Shown in pieces: positions 60,385 through 64,000 of a stretch of DNA of 64,000 nt. The position numbers and the translations under genes were made by a program. Positions within the stretch are counted from its first letter, which is position 1; every line of letters starts with the position of its first letter. This DNA is from Enterobacter sp. R4-368 (GTDB lineage: Bacteria; Pseudomonadota; Gammaproteobacteria; Enterobacterales; Enterobacteriaceae). The notes under the pieces were generated by a model, which did no database searches, had not been told where the DNA came from, and saw only the letters and a list, made by a program, of their open reading frames with translations. The DNA is taken from positions 4,092,001-4,156,000 of the forward strand of contig NC_021500.1 of NCBI RefSeq assembly GCF_000410515.1. The letters are read 5' to 3'.

Positions 60385-61659
60385 TTAAAAATAGTAATCC
60401 ACGGAGAGTTGCCAGCGCCTGTCTGGCTGCACGCTATAAGTCTTTTTCACCTCAGCGCGGTAGATTTTTTGCCACTGAAGGGCGATATCCACCGAATTCA
60501 GGTGACGCCTTAGCTCCACAAATCCCATATTTTTCTGGCGCTGCAAATCCCGCTGCCAAATCAGATTGAAATCATACTGGTCGGCGATGTCTTTCCAGTA
60601 TGCCTGAAATAGTGCACCACGGCGTGGTGTCAGCCCGTCTTGTGCTAGCTGCGCTGTGCTGTCTGCGGGAGCGGCGGCAATCTGCGCGGCAATATAAGGG
60701 GGCGCGGCACGAAGTGCGGAGATGGCCTTTTTGCTGTCGGCACTGCCGTTATAGTGGCCCTCCAGGCGCAGAGTTAGATGGTTCTCGCCAGTCCAGGTTA
60801 AACCAACGGCTGCACGGTTACGCCACGCCGTATCCCACTGGCTTTCGGGCAGCGCTTCCTGCCAGTTGAAGGGCTGGCGTCCTCCCGCCCATTCAGCATA
60901 GACCAGCGCGGAGCGCGACAGCACCCGCGAAAGATTTACGCCCAACTGTGCAGAGCGGTGTTCTTCCTGCAGCAGCAACAATTGCGGATTAAGGTTTTCG
61001 GCAAAGCGATAGCTTCCCGCCAGCAAGACGCGTTCCCGGGGATTACTGGCATTCCAGTCCAGGCTGGCGCTGTTCTGCCGCCGGCTGGCACTGATTTTTG
61101 GCGACCAGATCACCGTTGCAGCCGCCTTGTCCCAAAACTTTTGCAAACGGATCATCGCATTGCCCAGACGGTTACTGCGCAACGACTCCGGATCGGCCGA
61201 AATGGCTGAACGCACCGTACCACGACCAAGAAAGTCGGTAGGGTTATAGCCCAGCGCAACGCCATAACGGGTGTTAATGCGCCCGACATCGATGGAAGCC
61301 TGAGAGGTCAGCGTATGGCTAAGCCAGGCTTCACGCAACGTATTGATATTGCGGTTTTGGCGCAGATGACTGGAGAAACGGCTGTCGAAGCGGTTCGAAA
61401 GTACAACCCGCCAGTTGCGTAACAGGTTTTTGTCCCAACGCATATCCAGTGACACGCGTTGTTCTTTGGCGCTGTTTTCATTCAGGCTACCGGCAATTTC
61501 GAGTAGTGCACTCAGCGCCTTGTTTTCCACGGCGGTAAACTCGGTTTTATCCGCCAGTTCAAGCGCCGCCATGGTGCTGTCCTGCTGTGCGCTGGCAGAG
61601 GCGTTGCACAGCGCGCCGAGTGCGATGAACCAGCTTAAGTGCGCGCGCGTTGCCTTCAT
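60385..61659 (-). CDS. Outer-membrane beta-barrel protein of an ABC/LolA-like operon
   Basis: A 424-residue exported protein: signal peptide (~1-24, ending NASASA), then alternating amphipathic strands throughout (SLDMRWDKNLLRNWRVVLSNRFDSRF; ASIDVGRINTRYGVALGYNPTDFL; LTLRLEGHYNGSAD) and a C-terminal aromatic, SVDYYF, the signature for Bam insertion. I do not recognise a named porin. It overlaps the LolA-like gene by four bases (ATGA) and is the last gene of the operon, so it is likely the outer-membrane end of that system. Confidence 0.75.
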   Translation of the reverse strand: MKATRAHLSWFIALGALCNASASAQQDSTMAALELADKTEFTAVENKALSALLEIAGSLNENSAKEQRVSLDMRWDKNLLRNWRVVLSNRFDSRFSSHLRQNRNINTLREAWLSHTLTSQASIDVGRINTRYGVALGYNPTDFLGRGTVRSAISADPESLRSNRLGNAMIRLQKFWDKAAATVIWSPKISASRRQNSASLDWNASNPRERVLLAGSYRFAENLNPQLLLLQEEHRSAQLGVNLSRVLSRSALVYAEWAGGRQPFNWQEALPESQWDTAWRNRAAVGLTWTGENHLTLRLEGHYNGSADSKKAISALRAAPPYIAAQIAAAPADSTAQLAQDGLTPRRGALFQAYWKDIADQYDFNLIWQRDLQRQKNMGFVELRRHLNSVDIALQWQKIYRAEVKKTYSVQPDRRWQLSVDYYF

Positions 61660-62447
61660 TGATCTGTATCCTTAAAGTGCGCCAGATAATCGCGTTGTAG
61701 CCACGCTTCCGGAACATCCCGCCAGGCAAAATTCTGCTGGCGCAGAACAGTAACAAGCTGGGCGTTGACGCCATCTATGATCACCGCCTCGGTGGGACGC
61801 ACACCGCCCAGCGCGGGTTCGTAGCGACGATACCAGGTCGTTTTCAGCAGGTTGCCATTAACGGCGTAAAACTCCGCTTTACGGCTTTTGAAATCGTTTT
61901 TATCGACCCAAAGATCCATCGAAGGGTACGGCGCGTCCGGATTGGTTGCGACCAAATGCAAGTGGTAGCAGTCGCGCATTTGCTTTTCACCATCCATGAT
62001 CTGCTCTTCCGCCAGCAGGCTTGCCTTGTAATCTTCAGCCCAGTTTGCTGTTACGACATCGCCGTTAGACGCTTGCCCCAACAGGCGCTGTTGCGGGGAA
62101 ATTGGCACGCTCGCCTGGCTTGCCGGGTCATAAAGCCAGAGATCGCGACCGCTTTTCAGGGTCAATTTACCCGCATCGCGTTGCGGGCTGATAAAGCGCA
62201 GCAGGCTGCGGAATTGGCCGCCATTCGGCGATGCGCGCGAGTAAAGTACCAGTTTGCTGGTGTCGTTCTGCTTGCCGTTTTTATAGCTAATGAGCGTTGT
62301 GACCAGGCTAAAGGAGCGATCCGGGTTACGCACCTCGTCGCTTTTTTTCAGGATTTGTTGCGCATCAAGCGCGGCACTTGCTGGCATAGCGGCCAACAGG
62401 AGCCACACCAGGCACAATGGTGCCAGTGGTTTCTTTTGCAATTGCAT
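61656..62447 (-). CDS. LolA-like outer-membrane lipoprotein-sorting protein
   Basis: A 263-residue periplasmic protein with a signal peptide (~1-26, ending AMPASA) and the LolA-like fold of the PF17131 type (AQQILKKSDEVRNPDRSFSLVTTLISYKNGK; DAGKLTLKSGRDLWLYDPASQASVPISPQQRLLG; YHLHLVATNPDAPYPSMDLWVDKNDF). Relatives shuttle lipoproteins or other lipids across the periplasm. The ATG at 62447 follows AAGGAAG; the open frame runs upstream into the permease gene without a ribosome site. It is not the housekeeping LolA. Confidence 0.82.
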   Translation of the reverse strand: MQLQKKPLAPLCLVWLLLAAMPASAALDAQQILKKSDEVRNPDRSFSLVTTLISYKNGKQNDTSKLVLYSRASPNGGQFRSLLRFISPQRDAGKLTLKSGRDLWLYDPASQASVPISPQQRLLGQASNGDVVTANWAEDYKASLLAEEQIMDGEKQMRDCYHLHLVATNPDAPYPSMDLWVDKNDFKSRKAEFYAVNGNLLKTTWYRRYEPALGGVRPTEAVIIDGVNAQLVTVLRQQNFAWRDVPEAWLQRDYLAHFKDTDQ

Positions 62448-62482
62448 GACGTTCTTCCTTGTTAATAGATGAAGGGCAGGAG

Positions 62483-63880
62483 TCAGATATGGCGCAGCGC
62501 CTCGACGATCGAGACATTCGCCGCGCGGCGTGCAGGCCACCACGATGAGATCACGGTTATTAGCAACAACACACCGACCACACTGCTAATCATTGCCCAC
62601 TCTCCCCACACGCTGATATGGATCCTGATTGGCACTGTCACGCCGGGAGGCTGCCAGGTAAGCCCGGCGTGATTAATCAGAAACGCCAGCAATAAAGAGA
62701 CGATGACCCCGATAATCGAGCCAAACATCCCCAGGAGCGAGCCTTCGCTGAGGAACAGGCGCTGGATATCACGCCGTTTCTGCCCGACAGCACGCAGCGT
62801 ACCAATCTCCACCGTGCGCTCCATTACCGCCATTCCCATGGTGTTAGTTACGGTAAATAATGCGATGGCGAGGATAAGAACCAGCATGAAATTGAGCATA
62901 TTGGCGAACATTTTCAGCACCTGGTTATACAACGGCTGTAGCTCGGTGAAGTCGTATACTGCCAGTGGGTAATCCGCGAGTTCGCTGGTAAAAAGCTGCT
63001 GGAGACGCGCTCGCGCTGCCGCCAGTTGCGAGGTGCTGTGCAGTTGCAGGATGATTGCCGTCACGCCTGGCGTCTCCTGACCAAACAGCAGTTGTTGCGC
63101 CTGGTGCAGGTGGATGCCGACGAAGCTATCATCCAGCTCGCGAGCGGGTTGCGGCTGAATCCCTTCCACTTTAACGCGCACAATATTTGGCGCACCGTTA
63201 CCGGAAGCCGCCAGCAGTTCGATGTAATTATCACTGTCCGCAGCGTGTGCCTGCCGCGCTTGTTGTGACAGTTGCAAAAGATCGCTTGGGAGATCGGCGG
63301 CGTGGTTCTCTTTGGCTGGTGGAGCACTGCAAGGCTGGTTTCTGGCGAGGTTGCACAGTTGCAGCAAACGCGCCAGACCGCCGCCAATAAATGCCGAATC
63401 CGCTGCGGCACCAGAGTATATCTGGCGGTTTTGCAGGAAATCCCCGAGGTGGTATTCGTCCCATTTGTTCAGTTGTACTTTTCCTGCGGCTTCACTGCCG
63501 TAAATAAGTGCCGGACGTGACGTCCCGACCGCGTAATGCCCGGCGATGCCTGTCAGCATGAGCACTGGTGTGCTGACGGTGAGCATTGGTTGCAGTACCG
63601 GATCGTGGGCAATGATATCCATCACTTTCTGGTAATGGCGGATGCTGTATTGCGCCGGGTTTCCCGTACCGTGCAGTAAATAATCCCGATGCTGGATTTG
63701 CAGATGACCGGTGCTACGCACAAAAGTCGTTTGCAAACTGTATTTGATCGAGTGGTTATAACCGCCAAACAGCAGAATACCGACGGCGCCCACCACGATG
63801 GCGCAAAGCGTTGATAAGGTACGGCGACGGTTACGCAGAAGGTTGCGCAGCGCGTGTTTCAGCGTTTTTAGTTTCAGCAT
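62483..63880 (-). CDS. FtsX/MacB-type ABC transporter permease
   Basis: A 465-residue permease: one helix near the N-terminus (~22-42), a large periplasmic domain (~45-325), then three helices (LNFMLVLILAIALFTVTNTMGMAV; GSLLGMFGSIIGVIVSLLLAFLI; the segment before WWPARRAA) ending SIVEALRHI, the MacB/LolCE pattern. TMERTVEIGTLRAVGQKRRDI-type coupling helix is visible (MERTVEIGTLRAVGQKRRDI). Such permeases act mechanically on periplasmic substrates rather than transporting through the membrane. It lies 12 bases after the ATPase gene. Confidence 0.9.
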   Translation of the reverse strand: MLKLKTLKHALRNLLRNRRRTLSTLCAIVVGAVGILLFGGYNHSIKYSLQTTFVRSTGHLQIQHRDYLLHGTGNPAQYSIRHYQKVMDIIAHDPVLQPMLTVSTPVLMLTGIAGHYAVGTSRPALIYGSEAAGKVQLNKWDEYHLGDFLQNRQIYSGAAADSAFIGGGLARLLQLCNLARNQPCSAPPAKENHAADLPSDLLQLSQQARQAHAADSDNYIELLAASGNGAPNIVRVKVEGIQPQPARELDDSFVGIHLHQAQQLLFGQETPGVTAIILQLHSTSQLAAARARLQQLFTSELADYPLAVYDFTELQPLYNQVLKMFANMLNFMLVLILAIALFTVTNTMGMAVMERTVEIGTLRAVGQKRRDIQRLFLSEGSLLGMFGSIIGVIVSLLLAFLINHAGLTWQPPGVTVPIRIHISVWGEWAMISSVVGVLLLITVISSWWPARRAANVSIVEALRHI

Positions 63881-63892
63881 GTTCTCTCCTTA

Positions 63893-64000
63893 TCAAGCCC
63901 CCGGGCCGTTCACACTGCCATCGTGGACGACATACAGGTCATCGGCCTCGGCAATCACCTGCGGATCGTGGGAAGAGAACACCACCGTGACGGCATGCTC
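63893..64000 (-). CDS. ABC transporter ATP-binding protein, C-terminal end
   Basis: Only the last 35 residues are in the window. They include the H-loop VVFSSHDPQVIAEADDLYVVHDG, typical of the LolD/MacB ATPase group. The rest lies beyond the right edge. It is the upstream gene of the ABC-permease-LolA-like-barrel operon. Confidence 0.85.
   Translation of the reverse strand, partial: EHAVTVVFSSHDPQVIAEADDLYVVHDGSVNGPGA

Noticed and set aside
60229..60513. 94-codon plus-strand open frame
   Set aside because: No ribosome site, and its last third is antisense to the beta-barrel coding region.

Overview
The window is chromosomal DNA from a member of the Enterobacteriaceae. About two thirds of it follows the gene order of the E. 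coli K-12 hemB-to-secF interval almost gene for gene: hemB, ampH, sbmA-yaiW, yaiY, yaiZ, ddlA, iraP, phoA-psiF, proC, yaiI, aroL-yaiA, aroM, ppnP, rdgC, mak, sbcDC, phoBR, brnQ, proY, malZ, acpH, queA-tgt-yajC-secD-secF. The proteins read close to their E. coli counterparts. The differences point to a Kosakonia/Enterobacter/Klebsiella-type organism, most likely Kosakonia: dgcC and araJ are missing, a tsaA-type peroxiredoxin sits next to acpH, and there is a compact eat-eutBC operon. The genus is inference; the family is secure.

Layout. 1-2.7 kb is an accessory, partly decaying stretch: a copper-binding four-helix protein (cut by the edge), a YciG-type KGG protein, two small unknown proteins, a possible small RNA, the tail of a dead ABC ATPase and a LysR regulator with an in-frame deletion. 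2.7-6.8 kb holds a GT8 glycosyltransferase/aldonolactone-oxidase pair, ydeJ, and a two-gene membrane operon with a DUF421 protein. 6.9-10.4 kb is a microcompartment-free ethanolamine operon (permease eat, ammonia-lyase eutB and eutC). 11.1-12.9 kb is a large two-domain acyltransferase resembling the ornithine-lipid synthase OlsF. 13-55.7 kb is the conserved backbone. Its accessory insertions are an isochorismatase-type hydrolase upstream of sbmA, an extensin-like protein plus an MdtG-like MFS pump between ddlA and iraP, a Rieske/AIF-like flavoprotein at the dgcC position, and a DUF2339/DUF3999 pair plus tsaA between malZ and acpH.

55.9-64 kb is the most unusual part. Just after secF lies a split multistep phosphorelay: an RcsB/EvgA-like regulator, a protein joining a degenerate receiver to an Hpt domain (like the C-terminal part of RcsD), and an EvgS-like hybrid kinase without its own Hpt or large sensor domain. 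A convergent second LuxR-type regulator has lost the phosphoacceptor aspartate. Beyond it, on the minus strand, is an operon of ABC ATPase (cut by the edge), FtsX/MacB-type permease, LolA-like periplasmic carrier and an outer-membrane beta-barrel, which together look like a complete envelope transport route.

Regulation visible in the sequence: Pho boxes before phoA and phoB, TyrR and TrpR sites before aroL, and many intrinsic terminators. No tRNA, rRNA, CRISPR array, insertion sequence or prophage was seen.
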